A DNA stretch of 64,000 bases, taken from the NCBI RefSeq assembly GCF_900115495.1, contig NZ_FOWR01000015.1, positions 43,126 to 107,125 of the forward strand. The letters are read 5' to 3'. The position numbers and the translations under genes were made by a program. The notes beneath the pieces were generated by a model that saw only the letters and a list, made by a program, of their open reading frames with translations, had not been told where the DNA came from and did not search any database. Source of the stretch: Enterovibrio norvegicus DSM 15893 (GTDB lineage Bacteria > Pseudomonadota > Gammaproteobacteria > Enterobacterales > Vibrionaceae). Below are positions 38,778-49,588 of the stretch, piece by piece. Each line of letters opens with the position of its first letter. Positions within the stretch are counted from its first letter, which is position 1.

Positions 38778-39794
38778 TTAACGTGTTAGATACTTTTTAA
38801 ACGCGTCCGATGCGACTTCTTTGAAGCCATTATCCGTCTTTATGATGAAAAATGCGGCAATTTTTTCACTGTTCGCCAGCGTAAGTGCTTTGTCAGGCCC
38901 CATCACCATGAAGGCAGTAGAAAAGCCATCTGCCGTCATACATGATTTATCCAAGACAGTGACAGACACCAAGCGGTGATTAATAGGTTTTGCCGTAGCA
39001 GGATTAATCGTGTGCGAATAGCGAACACCATTTTCCTCAAAATAGTTTCTGTAATCGCCCGACGTTGCCATTGCCATGTCTCCAGGGGCAATGATCTCTT
39101 GAACGGTTTGTTGATCGTCGCTTGGTTTTTCGATCGCAATGCGCCAAGGCTGACCTTCTGCATTCACGCCTTTCAATTGAAGCTCACCGCCAATCTCAAC
39201 CAGATAGTTACTCAAACCAAGTTCAGCCAGGTAATTTGCAATAACATCCACGCCAAACCCTTTTGCGATCGAGGAAAGATCTACATACAGGTCTGGGTTC
39301 GTTTTGATCACAGACATACCATCCACAAAAAGATGATTAATCCCCGTCATCGCACGGCGCTCTGCGACTTGAGCATCGGTTGGAACGCGATCTGGTCTGC
39401 CTTCAGGGCCAAAACCCCATAGGTTAACCAAAGGTCCGACAGTGACATCCAGTGCCCCGCCTGACAGTTTATTAATGCGAATCGCTTCACTCATCACCGT
39501 CGCCGTATCTTTTGATACCGTAAACGGTGAATCATCTTTGTGTTGGTTAAACTGACTCAGTTCAGACGTTTTACGGTAGGTCGACATTTGGTCATTCACC
39601 AACTCCAAACGTTTATCAATTTCCACTTGGATATCAGATGCACTCGGCAATGTCACATCGTTCAAAAACTTAACCGAGTAATAGGTTCCCATTGTGGAAC
39701 CTGTTAAGTGCGTTTGTTTCGGCGTTTGATCGCAGCCTGCCAGAACCAATAAGGCGCTAACAATAAGACCGGCAGACAACAGGAATTTTTTCAT
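38778..39794 (-). CDS. apbE: FAD:protein FMN transferase ApbE
   Basis: Periplasmic lipoprotein that attaches FMN by phosphoester to threonine residues of NqrB and NqrC. The start at 39794 (MKKFLLSAG) leads a lipoprotein signal with LAGC. Family motifs are GTYYSVKF, LVEIGGELQLKG, SHTINPATAKP and the C-terminal metal-site TADGFSTAFMVMG. About 338 residues. Downstream of nqrF, but separated from it by 255 bp holding a terminator and an inverted-repeat element. Confidence 0.93.
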   Translation of the reverse strand: MKKFLLSAGLIVSALLVLAGCDQTPKQTHLTGSTMGTYYSVKFLNDVTLPSASDIQVEIDKRLELVNDQMSTYRKTSELSQFNQHKDDSPFTVSKDTATVMSEAIRINKLSGGALDVTVGPLVNLWGFGPEGRPDRVPTDAQVAERRAMTGINHLFVDGMSVIKTNPDLYVDLSSIAKGFGVDVIANYLAELGLSNYLVEIGGELQLKGVNAEGQPWRIAIEKPSDDQQTVQEIIAPGDMAMATSGDYRNYFEENGVRYSHTINPATAKPINHRLVSVTVLDKSCMTADGFSTAFMVMGPDKALTLANSEKIAAFFIIKTDNGFKEVASDAFKKYLTR

Positions 39795-39876
39795 TACTTT
39801 ATCCGGTTTTGGAAATAGAGGTATTAGAACGCAAAACGTTGCAGCCATACATAGCCATCAACACAACAGCATTCGA

Positions 39877-39989
39877 ATACCAATCACAGTATATATTTAG
39901 CGAACATGACGATGTAAATCGAAGACAAATCAGAATGATTTATGGCACTTACACTTTGGTTCTCTTAAATAACTTCTGTGATTGGTATG
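39877..39989. mobile_element. MITE-like element with 13-bp terminal inverted repeats
   Basis: ATACCAATCACAG (39877-39889) and its exact complement CTGTGATTGGTAT (39977-39989) bound a 113-bp AT-rich stretch with no coding potential. Inside is a small AAATCA/TGATTT hairpin. No target duplication is obvious. It sits between apbE and nqrF. Calling it a miniature transposable element is inference from shape. Confidence 0.5.
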
Positions 39990-40000
39990 GTATTTACGCA

Positions 40001-40030
40001 AAATGGCTGACCCTAAGGCCAGCCATTGTT
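40001..40030 (-). terminator. Terminator after nqrF
   Basis: AATGGCTGACC (40003-40013) pairs with GGCCAGCCATT (40018-40028), one mismatch, loop CTAA. On the minus strand it is followed by TTGCG after TT, so it is only moderately strong. Confidence 0.6.
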
Positions 40031-40049
40031 CTTTCAGACGTGGTGTAAA

Positions 40050-41273
40050 TTAGCCACCGAAGTCATCAAGTAGGATGTTTTCATCTTCAACACCCAGATC
40101 TTTCAGCATGCCGATCACAGCCGCGTTCATCATTGGAGGACCACACATGTAGAACTCACAATCTTCAGGCGCATCGTGATCTTTCAAGTAGTTCTCGAAT
40201 AGCACGTTGTGGATGAAGCCTGTTAGACCTTCCCAGTTATCTTCTGGAAGCGGATCTGACAGCGCACAATGCCACTGGAAGTTAGGGTTCTCTGCTTGAA
40301 GACCATCAAAATCTTCCACATAGAACATCTCACGCTTAGAACGTGCACCGTACCAGAAAGACATCTTACGGCTAGACTTCAAACGCTTAAGCTGATCGAA
40401 GATATGCGAACGCATTGGTGCCATACCTGCACCACCACCAACGAATACCATTTCAGCGTCAGTGTCTTTCGCGAAGAACTCACCGAATGGACCAGAGATC
40501 GTACACTTATCACCTTCTTTCAACGACCAGATGAACGAAGACATGATGCCTGGAGCAACTTCTGGGTTGTTAGGTGGCGGCGTAGCAATACGCACGTTCA
40601 GCATGATAATGCCAAACTCTTCTGGGTAGTTAGCCATTGAGTATGCGCGGATAGTTTCTTCGTTAACCTTAGACTCATAACGGAATAGGTTAAACTTGTC
40701 CCAATCTTCACGGTACTCTTCTGGTACATCAAAGTCAGCGTACTTAATGTGGTGCGCTGGTGCTTCAATCTGGATGTAACCACCTGCACGGAAAGGTACA
40801 GATTCGCCATCAGGGATTTGAAGCTTAAGTTCTTTGATGAAGGTTGCTTTGTTATCGTTAGAGATAACAGCACATTCCCACTTCTTAACACCGAAGATTT
40901 CTTCTGGAAGCTCGATGTCCATGTCGATTTTCATTGCAACCTGACATGCTAGACGTTCGCCTTCACGCGCTTCACCTTTGCTGATGTGATCAAGTTCAGT
41001 TGGCAGAATATCACCGCCGCCCGATTTGATTTTCACGCGACACTGGCCACAAGAACCACCGCCACCACATGCAGAAGAGACGAATACGCCTGCACCTGCA
41101 AGCGCACTTAGCAGCTTGCCGCCAGGCTGTGTAACGATAGCTAAAGAGTCATCGCCGTTTACAGATATGGTGATGTCACCTGATGGTACTAACTTGGATT
41201 TGGCGAACAGAATCACCAGTACCAGAGCCAGTACAATTAGAGTAAACATCACTACACCAAGAATAATGTCCAT
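40050..41273 (-). CDS. nqrF: Na+-NQR subunit F
   Basis: The NADH-oxidising subunit of the sodium pump. An N-terminal membrane helix (about 3-25) is followed by a 2Fe-2S ferredoxin domain ([10 protein letters not shown] and the later CQV cysteine), then FAD-binding (RAYSMANYP) and NADH-binding ([13 protein letters not shown]) domains. Length is 407, the usual size. Last structural gene of nqrABCDEF. Confidence 0.97.
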   Translation of the reverse strand: MDIILGVVMFTLIVLALVLVILFAKSKLVPSGDITISVNGDDSLAIVTQPGGKLLSALAGAGVFVSSACGGGGSCGQCRVKIKSGGGDILPTELDHISKGEAREGERLACQVAMKIDMDIELPEEIFGVKKWECAVISNDNKATFIKELKLQIPDGESVPFRAGGYIQIEAPAHHIKYADFDVPEEYREDWDKFNLFRYESKVNEETIRAYSMANYPEEFGIIMLNVRIATPPPNNPEVAPGIMSSFIWSLKEGDKCTISGPFGEFFAKDTDAEMVFVGGGAGMAPMRSHIFDQLKRLKSSRKMSFWYGARSKREMFYVEDFDGLQAENPNFQWHCALSDPLPEDNWEGLTGFIHNVLFENYLKDHDAPEDCEFYMCGPPMMNAAVIGMLKDLGVEDENILLDDFGG

Positions 41274-41304
41274 TGACTATTCCTTATTTCGCGGTTTACC
41301 CGAC

Positions 41305-41901
41305 TTACAGTTGAACACCGGAGAAAGACATAAAGCCCAGCGCCATCAAACCTACAGTGATGAAGGTAATACCTAGACCACGAAGTGCAGGAGGTACATC
41401 TGAGTACTTCATCTTTTCACGAATACCTGCCAGCGCAACAATCGCTAGCATCCAGCCCACACCAGAGCCGAAACCGTAAACCACAGATTCTACGAAGTTG
41501 TAGTCACGTTGAACCATGAAAGATACACCACCAAAGATTGCACAGTTAACTGTGATCAATGGAAGGAAGATACCCAATGCGTTGTATAGCGGCGGGAAAA
41601 AGCGGTCCAGAACCATTTCTAGGATCTGTACCAAAGCCGCGATAACGCCGATGAAAGTGATGAAGTTCAGGAAGCTAAGATCCACGCCTTCAACAATCGC
41701 ACCGTTTCTTAGTACAAAGTTGTAAATCAGGTTGTTAACCGGAACGGCCACAGACAGTACTACGATTACCGCAACACCAAGACCGAACGATGTTTTAACT
41801 TTCTTAGATACAGCCAAGAAAGTACACATACCTAGGAAGAAAGAAAGTGCCAGGTTTTCGATGAAGATCGAACGGACCAGCAGGCTGATGTAATGTTCCA
41901 T
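41305..41901 (-). CDS. nqrE: Na+-NQR subunit E
   Basis: Integral membrane subunit with six helices, homologous to NqrD and RnfA. Together with NqrD it holds an iron centre through conserved cysteines in half-helices (here [11 protein letters not shown] and TVNCAIFGG). Length is 198, as in Vibrio cholerae. Confidence 0.96.
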   Translation of the reverse strand: MEHYISLLVRSIFIENLALSFFLGMCTFLAVSKKVKTSFGLGVAVIVVLSVAVPVNNLIYNFVLRNGAIVEGVDLSFLNFITFIGVIAALVQILEMVLDRFFPPLYNALGIFLPLITVNCAIFGGVSFMVQRDYNFVESVVYGFGSGVGWMLAIVALAGIREKMKYSDVPPALRGLGITFITVGLMALGFMSFSGVQL

Positions 41902-41908
41902 TACGTCC

Positions 41909-42541
41909 TTACTCCTTCGCTTCTATTTGTTCAGGTTTGAACGTACGTACAATCCAGATCAGGAAGCCGATCAGGAAGAATGCTGATGGTGCCAGAAGCA
42001 TCATACCGTTTGGTTGGTACCAACCGCCTTCTGAAGTCAGAGGCAATACAGACATACCAAACAGCTTGCCTGAGCCCAAAAGCTCACGGAAGAAGCCGAC
42101 AGTAATCAGAACGAAGCCGTAACCCAAACCGTTACCGATACCATCAATGAATGATGGAAGTGGCGCTGATTTCATTGCATATGCTTCAGCACGACCCATT
42201 ACGATACAGTTAGTGATGATCAGACCAACGAATACAGACAGCTGCTTAGAGATGTCATAAACGTATGCTTTAAGGATCTGGTCAACAACGATTACCAGCG
42301 AGGCGATGATCGCCATCTGCACGATAATACGTACTGAGTTAGGGATATGATTGCGAATCGCCGAAACGAACAAGTTAGAGAAAGCGGTAACGAATACTAC
42401 CGCTAGCGTCATAACAAATGCTGTTTCTAGCTTAGTGGTAACCGCTAGCGCAGAACACACACCTAGCACTTGAAGTGCAATAGGGTTGTTGTCTAGTAGT
42501 GGGCCCCACAGATTCTGTTTAAGTTCTTTAGTGTTAGCCAT
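41909..42541 (-). CDS. nqrD: Na+-NQR subunit D
   Basis: Six-helix membrane subunit, inverted-topology partner of NqrE and homologous to RnfE. Conserved cysteines in [10 protein letters not shown] and [12 protein letters not shown] contribute to the NqrD/E iron centre. Length is 210. It overlaps the nqrC stop by eight bases. Confidence 0.96.
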   Translation of the reverse strand: MANTKELKQNLWGPLLDNNPIALQVLGVCSALAVTTKLETAFVMTLAVVFVTAFSNLFVSAIRNHIPNSVRIIVQMAIIASLVIVVDQILKAYVYDISKQLSVFVGLIITNCIVMGRAEAYAMKSAPLPSFIDGIGNGLGYGFVLITVGFFRELLGSGKLFGMSVLPLTSEGGWYQPNGMMLLAPSAFFLIGFLIWIVRTFKPEQIEAKE

Positions 42542-43316
42542 TGTTCAGGCCTCCTTCACGAACTTTAGTCAGGAATGGTCCGAAACCATTGTCTCCCAAC
42601 CAGAAGTCAAAGGTGTACTGAACACCGTTACCCGTCAGAGTAGCCCCAGACAGACCGTCAACACCGTGGATATCTCCAGGTTGAGCGCCGCCTTTTACGA
42701 TACGAATCGCTGGTTTACCCTGCTCATCAAACAGCTTCTTACCTTCGAACTGTGAACGCCAGCGTGGGTTTTCGACTTCGCCACCCAGTCCTGGAGTTTC
42801 ACCTTGTTGGTAGTAAGAGATGCCGCCAACGGTGTTGCCATCGGTTTCAACTGCAACGAACGCATACATCATCGACCAAAGACCGTTACCGTGCATTGGA
42901 AGAATGATTTCGCTCGTTTTGCCTTCTGCGTCTTTCACCAAGTAAATTTTCGCTAGGTTGGCGCGACGGCCAATACCACCGAAGTCTTGGTCTGCAGGAA
43001 GCAGAATCGACTCAGCTGGGTCATTGGCAGCAAGACGTTGATTGTACTTCGCAGCTTCTGCTTCAGTACCCACCATCTCACCTGTTGCCAAATCAACCAA
43101 CTGGGGTTGAATGAACTTGCCAAAGGCTGCTTGAATGTCACCGTCAGCATCGATGCCGGCAACAGAAAGGATGTTGCGCTGTACGTCTAGAACGGCATTT
43201 TTCTCTTGCAAAGGACGCAGAGAAACCGCCGCGAAAGATACCACGACTGAACACACAAGGCTCAGCGCGATAACTACGGTCAGCGTTTTTTTAATGCTAT
43301 CGTTATTGCTTGACAC
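42534..43316 (-). CDS. nqrC: Na+-NQR subunit C
   Basis: Periplasmic-facing subunit with one N-terminal helix (about 10-35) and a covalent FMN on the Thr of the SGAT motif (GLSGATLTG near residue 228). The start is a GTG at 43316 ([12 protein letters not shown]), with GGAGG seven bases upstream inside nqrB. This matches Vibrio NqrC; a longer open frame to 43373 only overlaps nqrB. About 260 residues. Confidence 0.94.
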   Translation of the reverse strand: MSSNNDSIKKTLTVVIALSLVCSVVVSFAAVSLRPLQEKNAVLDVQRNILSVAGIDADGDIQAAFGKFIQPQLVDLATGEMVGTEAEAAKYNQRLAANDPAESILLPADQDFGGIGRRANLAKIYLVKDAEGKTSEIILPMHGNGLWSMMYAFVAVETDGNTVGGISYYQQGETPGLGGEVENPRWRSQFEGKKLFDEQGKPAIRIVKGGAQPGDIHGVDGLSGATLTGNGVQYTFDFWLGDNGFGPFLTKVREGGLNNG

Positions 43317-44547
43317 GAGCCAGCCTCCGTTTGATGTTGCCCTGAATAACCAGGTTGTCGAACAGCGGGGCAAACAGGTTCGCGAACAGAATCGCCAGCA
43401 TCATACCTTCTGGGTATGCCGGGTTAACAACACGAATCATAACTGCCATCGCACCAATCAGGATGCCGTACCACCATTTTGCTTTATTGGTGAATGAGGC
43501 TGAAACTGGATCGGTCGCCATGAACATCATACCGAACGCAAAACCACCTAGAACCAAGTGCCAGTGCCAAGGCATGCTGAACATTGGGTTAGTGCTTGAG
43601 CCAACGATGTTGAACAAGGTCGCAGTAGCAACAAGACCAATCATGGTACCTACGATGATGCGCCATGATGCAATACGCATCGCAACGATCATTGCACCAC
43701 CAATGATGATGGCCAGTGTTGACACTTCACCGATTGAACCTGGGATGTTACCGATGAACGCGTCCATCCAAGAAATCGAGTTACCCGTGACGTTATGAAC
43801 CAGCGCGCCTTGACCGCCTGCAGCCCATTGGCTCAGTGCAGTTGCACCAGAGAAGCCATCAGCAGCAGTCCAAACCAAGTCACCTGAAATCTGTGCAGGG
43901 TATGCAAAGAACAGGAATGCACGACCAGCAAGTGCCGGGTTCAAGAAGTTACGTCCGGTACCACCGAAGATTTCTTTCGCAACAACAACACCGAAGGTAA
44001 TACCTAGTGCTGCTTGCCATAGCGGAAGCGTTGGCGGAACAATCAAAGCAAACAGGATAGAGGTGACGAAGAAACCTTCGTTGACTTCATGCTTGCGGAC
44101 CATACAGAAAAGGACTTCCCAGAAACCACCGACAAGGAACACTGTCGCGTAGATTGGTAGGAAGTAGGTCGCACCAAGCATCATTTTGCTTGCCCAGCCT
44201 GCATCGGCTTGGAGCGTGCCACCAAACATCTGTGTTAGCCAGTAGTGCCAGTTACCATCAATGATTGAGGTAAGTTGGTCGCCACTGTACATGGCATTCA
44301 ATGCCATGATGGTTTGGTTACCTGTGTTGTACATGCCAAAGAACATGGCAGGGAACACAGCAATCCACACCATGATCATGATGCGTTTTAGGTCGATACT
44401 GTCACGAACATGCGCACCGCGATGTGTCACTGTACCTGGGGTGTAAAGCAAGGTTGCTACTGCTTCGTACAGCGCAAACCATTTTTCATGCTTGCCACCA
44501 GGTTCAAAATGCGGTTCGATGTCTTCCAGATATTTTTTCAGGCTCAT
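43303..44547 (-). CDS. nqrB: Na+-NQR subunit B
   Basis: Main membrane subunit (10 helices) carrying covalent FMN and riboflavin, the sodium pathway and the ubiquinone site. The FMN site SGAT is present as [12 protein letters not shown] long amphipathic N-terminal cytoplasmic segment is typical. Length is 414. It overlaps nqrC by 14 bases. Confidence 0.97.
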   Translation of the reverse strand: MSLKKYLEDIEPHFEPGGKHEKWFALYEAVATLLYTPGTVTHRGAHVRDSIDLKRIMIMVWIAVFPAMFFGMYNTGNQTIMALNAMYSGDQLTSIIDGNWHYWLTQMFGGTLQADAGWASKMMLGATYFLPIYATVFLVGGFWEVLFCMVRKHEVNEGFFVTSILFALIVPPTLPLWQAALGITFGVVVAKEIFGGTGRNFLNPALAGRAFLFFAYPAQISGDLVWTAADGFSGATALSQWAAGGQGALVHNVTGNSISWMDAFIGNIPGSIGEVSTLAIIIGGAMIVAMRIASWRIIVGTMIGLVATATLFNIVGSSTNPMFSMPWHWHLVLGGFAFGMMFMATDPVSASFTNKAKWWYGILIGAMAVMIRVVNPAYPEGMMLAILFANLFAPLFDNLVIQGNIKRRLARVKQ

Positions 44548-44550
44548 CAG

Positions 44551-45891
44551 TTACCCTTCCTTCTCAATTTGATCAAGGCACTCGCGAAGCATCGGGCCAA
44601 AATCGTATTTGCCAGGGCAAACAAAGGTACACAGAGCTAAATCTTCTGAATCAAGTTCCAGTGCACCTAACTGAACCATGCTGTCCAAATCACCTGCACA
44701 GATGTCTCGAAGTAACATGGTTGGCTCAATGTCCAGAGGCATAACACGTTCGTAGTTGCCAATTGGCACCATTGAACGCTCACTACCATTGGTAGTGGTT
44801 GTCATGTTGAACAGCTGGCCTTTGAAGAACTGGCTCAGGAACGCACGGGTTACAGAGAACTTGTTTTTGCCTGGAACAATCCAACCAAACAGTTCTTTCT
44901 CACGGCCTTCTCGAAGCGCACTCACCTGCAGGTGGAAGCGACCAAGGAAACCATGAGCACCGCCAGCATCTGTACCGCTTAGTACGGAACCAGAAATAAG
45001 ACGGATTTCTCCAGGCATCAATTCATTGTCAGTAAGATCATTAATTGACGCACCGACTTGTGTGCGAATTAGGCGAGGGTTGTTTACCACAGGGCCTGCC
45101 AAAGAGATTACGCGATCAGTATAAATTTCACCGGTTAGGAAAAGTTTACCGAACGCAATAACGTCTTGGTAGTTCAGGTGCCAAACTTGCGCTTCCAAGC
45201 CTGCAGGGCGAAGGAAATGGATGTGAGTACCAACCAAACCTGCTGGGTGAGGACCGTTGAACACGTGTTCTTCGACATTAGATTGTGCACTACGCGGAAG
45301 GCTTGATTCACCTTTACATACGAACACTTTATTGTCAGTTAGACGTGAAAGAACATCCAAACCAGCAACGAATGCTTCTTGCTGCTCATTGATAATTTGC
45401 TCTGGATTTGCAGCCAGAGGGTTGGTATCAATTGCTGTAACGAATACAGCCGCAGCCTTCGCATCTACTGCCGGGCTTTTGCTGAATGGACGGGTTCGAA
45501 GCGCTGTCCAAGCACCAGATTCGACAAGTTGTTCAACAACAACTTGACGGTCTAGGCCTGCAATTTCAGAGGCTTCGTACTTATTGAAAGTGACTTGCTC
45601 ATTGCCTTCGACTTCGATGACAACCGACTGAAGAACACGTTTCGCACCGCGGTTAACTTCAACCACAGTACCTGCAGCAGGTGCAGTAAATTTAACGCCA
45701 GCATTCTTTTTGTCTTCAAAAAGCATCTGACCTTTCTTTACTACATCGCCAACACGAACATGCATCGTTGGACGCATGCCAACGTACTCTTCGCCAAGCA
45801 AGGCAACTGTTTTGATGGCTGGGCCATCATTAATCACCTGAGTAGGAGTCCCTGAAATGGGGATATCCAAACCCTTTTTTATTGTAATCAT
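44551..45891 (-). CDS. nqrA: Na+-NQR subunit A
   Basis: Soluble subunit on the cytoplasmic face of the Na+-pumping NADH:quinone reductase, first gene of the operon. It starts [12 protein letters not shown] at 45891 as in Vibrio; an ATG-type start four codons further upstream is possible. The N-terminal lipoyl-like barrel ([17 protein letters not shown]) and the quinone-related SLBB-type region are intact. About 446 residues. Confidence 0.96.
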   Translation of the reverse strand: MITIKKGLDIPISGTPTQVINDGPAIKTVALLGEEYVGMRPTMHVRVGDVVKKGQMLFEDKKNAGVKFTAPAAGTVVEVNRGAKRVLQSVVIEVEGNEQVTFNKYEASEIAGLDRQVVVEQLVESGAWTALRTRPFSKSPAVDAKAAAVFVTAIDTNPLAANPEQIINEQQEAFVAGLDVLSRLTDNKVFVCKGESSLPRSAQSNVEEHVFNGPHPAGLVGTHIHFLRPAGLEAQVWHLNYQDVIAFGKLFLTGEIYTDRVISLAGPVVNNPRLIRTQVGASINDLTDNELMPGEIRLISGSVLSGTDAGGAHGFLGRFHLQVSALREGREKELFGWIVPGKNKFSVTRAFLSQFFKGQLFNMTTTTNGSERSMVPIGNYERVMPLDIEPTMLLRDICAGDLDSMVQLGALELDSEDLALCTFVCPGKYDFGPMLRECLDQIEKEG

Positions 45892-46350
45892 ACGCACTTG
45901 CACTACATTAACGGGAAAAAGAATTCTGTTATTGCGCAGTTAATACACGACTTTCCACTGTCTGGCTGAACAACGAAATTATTCAACCTTCGCAACTTCC
46001 AAATGACTAACCCGCAACATTTTTCAGTGTCGGGCTAGTTTTCAAGCGGTGGATTCTACCATCAACCAAAGTCGCTATTCCACGGCAATCACCGTGATAC
46101 ACCTTGAATTTTCGGCAACTGAGCAAACTATCGCCAATTCTGATTGATAAGTATGAGCAAGTGCACAAATTGGCATGCAAAGACGTTGTTTAAAGAGTGT
46201 TACAAGCGTAACAAACTGTAAATGTGTTTATGCATGCATATCGTGTTTCGTCGACACGTAAATCTTTAACATTTGCTCACTTACATTTCACTTCACTGAA
46301 TTTTTCATTCAAGTTGTTAACTACGCGTTATGCATTTTTTACTTTTACTA
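45892..46350. other. nqr upstream region with several palindromes
   Basis: No gene seen. Palindromes: TGTTACAAGCGTAACA (46198-46213), CGTGT/ACACG (46242-46258) and CACGG/CCGTG near 46081-46096. It must carry the nqr promoter on the minus strand, but I cannot assign elements with confidence. Confidence 0.5.
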
Positions 46351-46380
46351 AGAAAAAGGCCGTTTATGCTAACAGCCTTG
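46351..46380 (-). terminator. Terminator after bolA
   Basis: AAGGC-C-GTT pairs with AAC-A-GCCTT, one internal mismatch, loop TATGCT. On the minus strand it is followed by TTTTTCTT. Confidence 0.75.
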
Positions 46381-46394
46381 AATATTGTTCAATC

Positions 46395-46715
46395 TTACGA
46401 GTCTAAATTTGACCCGCCATGGCATGGAGGAGAAACCGGGGATTGTCCGTTTAATTCGTGCCATTCGCTTTCAGTATATGTATGAATTGCCAAAGCATGG
46501 ATATCATTTTTCAACTCGTCCGCGAGCACTTGGTTAACCGAACGGTGTCTTGCCAGTAATCGTTTCCCTTCAAAGCCCTGCGTAACAACCGTTACTTTGA
46601 AATGGCTCTCTGACCCAGCGGGAACATTGTGCATGTGACTTTCATTGATCACATCTAAGAACACAGGAGAAAATGCTGCGGCCAGTTTTTGTTCGATTTT
46701 TTGCTGTACAACCAT
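46395..46715 (-). CDS. bolA: BolA family regulator/iron-sulfur partner
   Basis: BolA-fold protein that pairs with monothiol glutaredoxin and affects morphology and stress genes. The conserved [12 protein letters not shown] and HALAIHTYT motifs are clear. Length is 106, like E. coli (105). It is divergent from rlmG, and near yajG and ampG as in E. coli. Confidence 0.95.
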   Translation of the reverse strand: MVVQQKIEQKLAAAFSPVFLDVINESHMHNVPAGSESHFKVTVVTQGFEGKRLLARHRSVNQVLADELKNDIHALAIHTYTESEWHELNGQSPVSPPCHGGSNLDS

Positions 46716-46861
46716 TATTCGTTATAGCCCTTATCTTTTTGAAATATCATCGCGTCCCGTCTAATGATAGGCAGAAGCGAAGAGGATTGCAGTATTTGCA
46801 TCATCTGCGACAATATACGCCATCAATCCCACTCTTTTTCTCGCTTCGCTGGCATCTTTGA

Positions 46862-47989
46862 ATGAAAACCACTTTGCAAATTGAAAGCCTCGCTTTAGCG
46901 CTACGTCGCTATCCAATCCAAAAGAACGAAACTCTGCAAGCATGGGATGCCGCGGACGAATATTTAATTGAGCATGTTAAAGGTCTCGCCCTGCCCCCGC
47001 AATCGCGTGTATTGATCTTAAATGATGGGTTCGGTGCGCTAACTTGCTGGGCTCTCGCGCAGCAATTTAAAGTTACAGCTGTAAACGATTCCCTGCTCTC
47101 ACAACAGAGCATTGAAAAGAACCTGGAAGAAAATGATCTCCACGGTGCAACATTGCTGACATCACTTGATGTGCTTTCTTTTGATGTAGATATCGTGGTA
47201 GCAAAACTGCCAAAAAACAATCGACTCTTGGTGTGGCAATTGCAGCAAATCGCGCAATTGAGCGACAAATCACCTTCTGTCGTTTTTGGTGCAAAAGCAA
47301 AAGATGTGCATTCTTCGACACTCAAACTGTTTGAAAAACACTTGGGTGAAACCCACACATCGTTGGCGAAAAAGAAAGCACGTCTGATTTTTTGCGAAAA
47401 GCACATCCAACTCGATGCCTTGCCAAATGAAATGACATCATTTGATGTGCCTGAATATCAGCTCACGCTATCAAACCATGCGAATGTGTTTTCATCTGAA
47501 AGTCTCGATATCGCCGCATACTTAATGCTTAAACACCTTCCGCACAGTGACGAAATTAAACACATTATCGATCTAGGCTGTGGTAACGGTGTTCTGGCTG
47601 TTCAATCTGCGAAATTGAACCCACAAGCAAAAGTGACAGCTGTGGACGAAAGTCACATGGCGATCGCCTCAGCAAGACACAATTTAGTCGCCCATGGTAT
47701 TGATCCATCAAGATTTGAATGCCGTGCCAATAACTGTCTTGATGAATTCGCAGAAAACAGTGCCGATCTGGTACTTTGTAATCCTCCGTTTCACCAACAA
47801 CATGCAGTGACTGATCATATTGCTTGGCAAATGTTTTGTGACGCCAAGCGAGTTCTAGAGCCGAAGGGACGTATTGTCGTGATAGGAAACCGTCACCTCG
47901 GCTATCATGCTAAATTGAAACGTCTTTTTGGCAATGCGCAGATCATTGCCTCCAACAGTAAGTTTGTTATTGTCGAAGCTTCTAAATAA
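46862..47989 (+). CDS. rlmG: 23S rRNA guanine-1835 N2-methyltransferase RlmG
   Basis: A two-domain class I methyltransferase, with a degenerate N-terminal domain and a catalytic C-terminal domain. SAM motif DLGCGNGVL and the base-methylation motif LCNPPFHQQHAVTD are present. AWEAADEYL-type and ILNDGFGAL N-terminal motifs favour RlmG over the related RsmC. Length is 375 (E. coli RlmG 378). Confidence 0.93.
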   Translation: MKTTLQIESLALALRRYPIQKNETLQAWDAADEYLIEHVKGLALPPQSRVLILNDGFGALTCWALAQQFKVTAVNDSLLSQQSIEKNLEENDLHGATLLTSLDVLSFDVDIVVAKLPKNNRLLVWQLQQIAQLSDKSPSVVFGAKAKDVHSSTLKLFEKHLGETHTSLAKKKARLIFCEKHIQLDALPNEMTSFDVPEYQLTLSNHANVFSSESLDIAAYLMLKHLPHSDEIKHIIDLGCGNGVLAVQSAKLNPQAKVTAVDESHMAIASARHNLVAHGIDPSRFECRANNCLDEFAENSADLVLCNPPFHQQHAVTDHIAWQMFCDAKRVLEPKGRIVVIGNRHLGYHAKLKRLFGNAQIIASNSKFVIVEASK

Positions 47990-48017
47990 GTCAGACGCTA
48001 AAGGGATGTGTTAACAC

Positions 48018-48590
48018 ATGAAAAAAATTCTACTTATATCTGGTCTCATTTTAGGTTTGAGCGCTTGCTCTACGCCCAAAGAGCCGCAACTTACCGTCGC
48101 ACCTCAACCAACGATTTCGTCAGTGCCTGTCGTTCAAGGTAAAACGGTGATGGTAGAAAGCCGTGACTTACGTACTGCCCAATTTGTTGCTGTCGTTGAT
48201 AACGGCCGTAAAAATGTTCAACCGATCCACGCAACCTCTAACGTACGCATTGTTCTTGAAGACGCGCTAACTCGACAATTCAACTCGCAAGGCTACCGCG
48301 TTGCGACTGACAGCAAAGGCAAAGTGCGCCTAGATGTGCTGGATGCATTGGTCAAAGTTGAACACTCCGTGTTTTCGCACACCATGCAAACCAACGTGCA
48401 AATCCAACTTGTGGCTGAGACAAGCGATAACAAATTCGTGAAACGCTACACTGGTAAATCCACCATGGAAGGCGCAACCAGCGCATCAGTGGAAGACATG
48501 GAAATTGCTTTAAACACATTGTTGGAAGCTGTGCTTCAAGACATTTCGCGTGACAAGCAACTTGCCACCTTTATGAACGAGAACTTCTAA
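48018..48590 (+). CDS. yajG: YajG-family lipoprotein
   Basis: A YajG-type outer-membrane or periplasmic lipoprotein of unknown function. The lipobox LSAC is at residues 14-17 (MKKILLISGLILGLSAC). A 190-residue protein with the VVDNGRKN, QGYRV and long beta region typical of the family. It shares one base with the next gene. In E. coli yajG also precedes ampG. Confidence 0.88.
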   Translation: MKKILLISGLILGLSACSTPKEPQLTVAPQPTISSVPVVQGKTVMVESRDLRTAQFVAVVDNGRKNVQPIHATSNVRIVLEDALTRQFNSQGYRVATDSKGKVRLDVLDALVKVEHSVFSHTMQTNVQIQLVAETSDNKFVKRYTGKSTMEGATSASVEDMEIALNTLLEAVLQDISRDKQLATFMNENF

Positions 48591-49159
48591 TGAAAAACCT
48601 TTTAAAAGCGGCGTTAACCGCTGGCTTCATGCTCGCTTCGCTGTCGGCGTGGGCAGTAAACCCGATAGTGAATGTTACGACGACTGACGGCAATTTCTCG
48701 CTTGAACTCTATCCAGAAAAAGCCCCTAAAACAGTGGCAAACTTTCTGCGATACGTTGAAGACGGCAGCTATGTAGGCACACAATTCCACCGTGTTATCA
48801 AAGGATTTGTTGTGCAAGGTGGCGGTTTCGATAAATCCTTTGAGCGCAGACCCAGCTATGAAGAAGTGGTGAACGAATCGAAAAATGGTTTGAGCAACAG
48901 CCGCGGCACCATCGCGATGGCACGTACCTCAGATCCAGATTCAGCAACGCGCCAGTTTTATATCAATCTGCAAAATAACAGCAACCTAGACGGGACTGAT
49001 TACAAGTTTGGCTACACCGTTTTTGGCAAGGTTATTCAAGGCTTTACAACGGTTGAAAAAATTGCGAGCGTGAAAACAGTAACAATCCCAGATGCGCGTA
49101 TGCGTGATGTTCCACAGCAGCCTATACTTATCGAGAAAATGACGATCACCACTAAGTAA
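48590..49159 (+). CDS. ppiA: Periplasmic peptidyl-prolyl cis-trans isomerase (cyclophilin)
   Basis: Cyclophilin-type proline isomerase. Signal peptide (ends SAWAV), then a cyclophilin core with FHRVIKGFVVQGG, SNSRGTIAMAR and FYINLQNN. The secretion signal points to PpiA-type rather than the cytoplasmic PpiB. Length is 189. Overlaps the yajG stop. Confidence 0.9.
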   Translation: MKNLLKAALTAGFMLASLSAWAVNPIVNVTTTDGNFSLELYPEKAPKTVANFLRYVEDGSYVGTQFHRVIKGFVVQGGGFDKSFERRPSYEEVVNESKNGLSNSRGTIAMARTSDPDSATRQFYINLQNNSNLDGTDYKFGYTVFGKVIQGFTTVEKIASVKTVTIPDARMRDVPQQPILIEKMTITTK

Positions 49160-49173
49160 TAGGCCTTGGAGAC

Positions 49174-49539
49174 ATGCTAAAACTCGTTGCCGACAATCCG
49201 GAAAACAACGACAAGCAGGCAGCTGGCGAACATATTCGACAATATGCGCCAGCGTTTGCTGCTGAGGTCGTGCGCTTTATTATTCGTCAATCTGATTACG
49301 ACGAATTAAAGGAGTCGGTAAAGCAGCAGTTTTTGGACTGGTGGCAACTCTCCCTTCCCAGCGGCCCCCCTGAGGATCAGTACGAATCGGTTTACTGGTA
49401 CCTCATTTACCTCATCGAATCTCGACAAGAGCATGAGCTGAGAGGCAATCGCTTCGTTAAGCAACGTGTGCAAGAGTGCGCTTGTTATCTGATCAACAAA
49501 GGAAAAGTCCCCGATTTTGCTCGTGGCATTCGACCTTGA
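49174..49539 (+). CDS. Conserved-looking hypothetical protein
   Basis: A 121-residue acidic, soluble protein that I cannot assign. The sequence is helical, with DYDELKESVKQQFLDWWQLSL and a Tyr/Trp-rich YESVYWYLIYLIES. There is no signal or membrane segment. It is 14 bases downstream of ppiA and 49 before ampG, same strand, so it is probably co-transcribed with yajG-ppiA-ampG. Its codon use looks normal for the region, so it is probably a true gene. I recall similar proteins annotated only as hypothetical in Vibrionaceae. Confidence 0.75.
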   Translation: MLKLVADNPENNDKQAAGEHIRQYAPAFAAEVVRFIIRQSDYDELKESVKQQFLDWWQLSLPSGPPEDQYESVYWYLIYLIESRQEHELRGNRFVKQRVQECACYLINKGKVPDFARGIRP

Positions 49540-49588
49540 AGCACGGTAGCATGGTGATATTCTCTGTTACTCACAAGGACGTCTTTTC

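Noticed and set aside
46862-47989. RsmC (16S G1207 methyltransferase)
   Set aside because: The N-terminal AWDAADEYL and ILNDGFGAL motifs and the length fit RlmG better.
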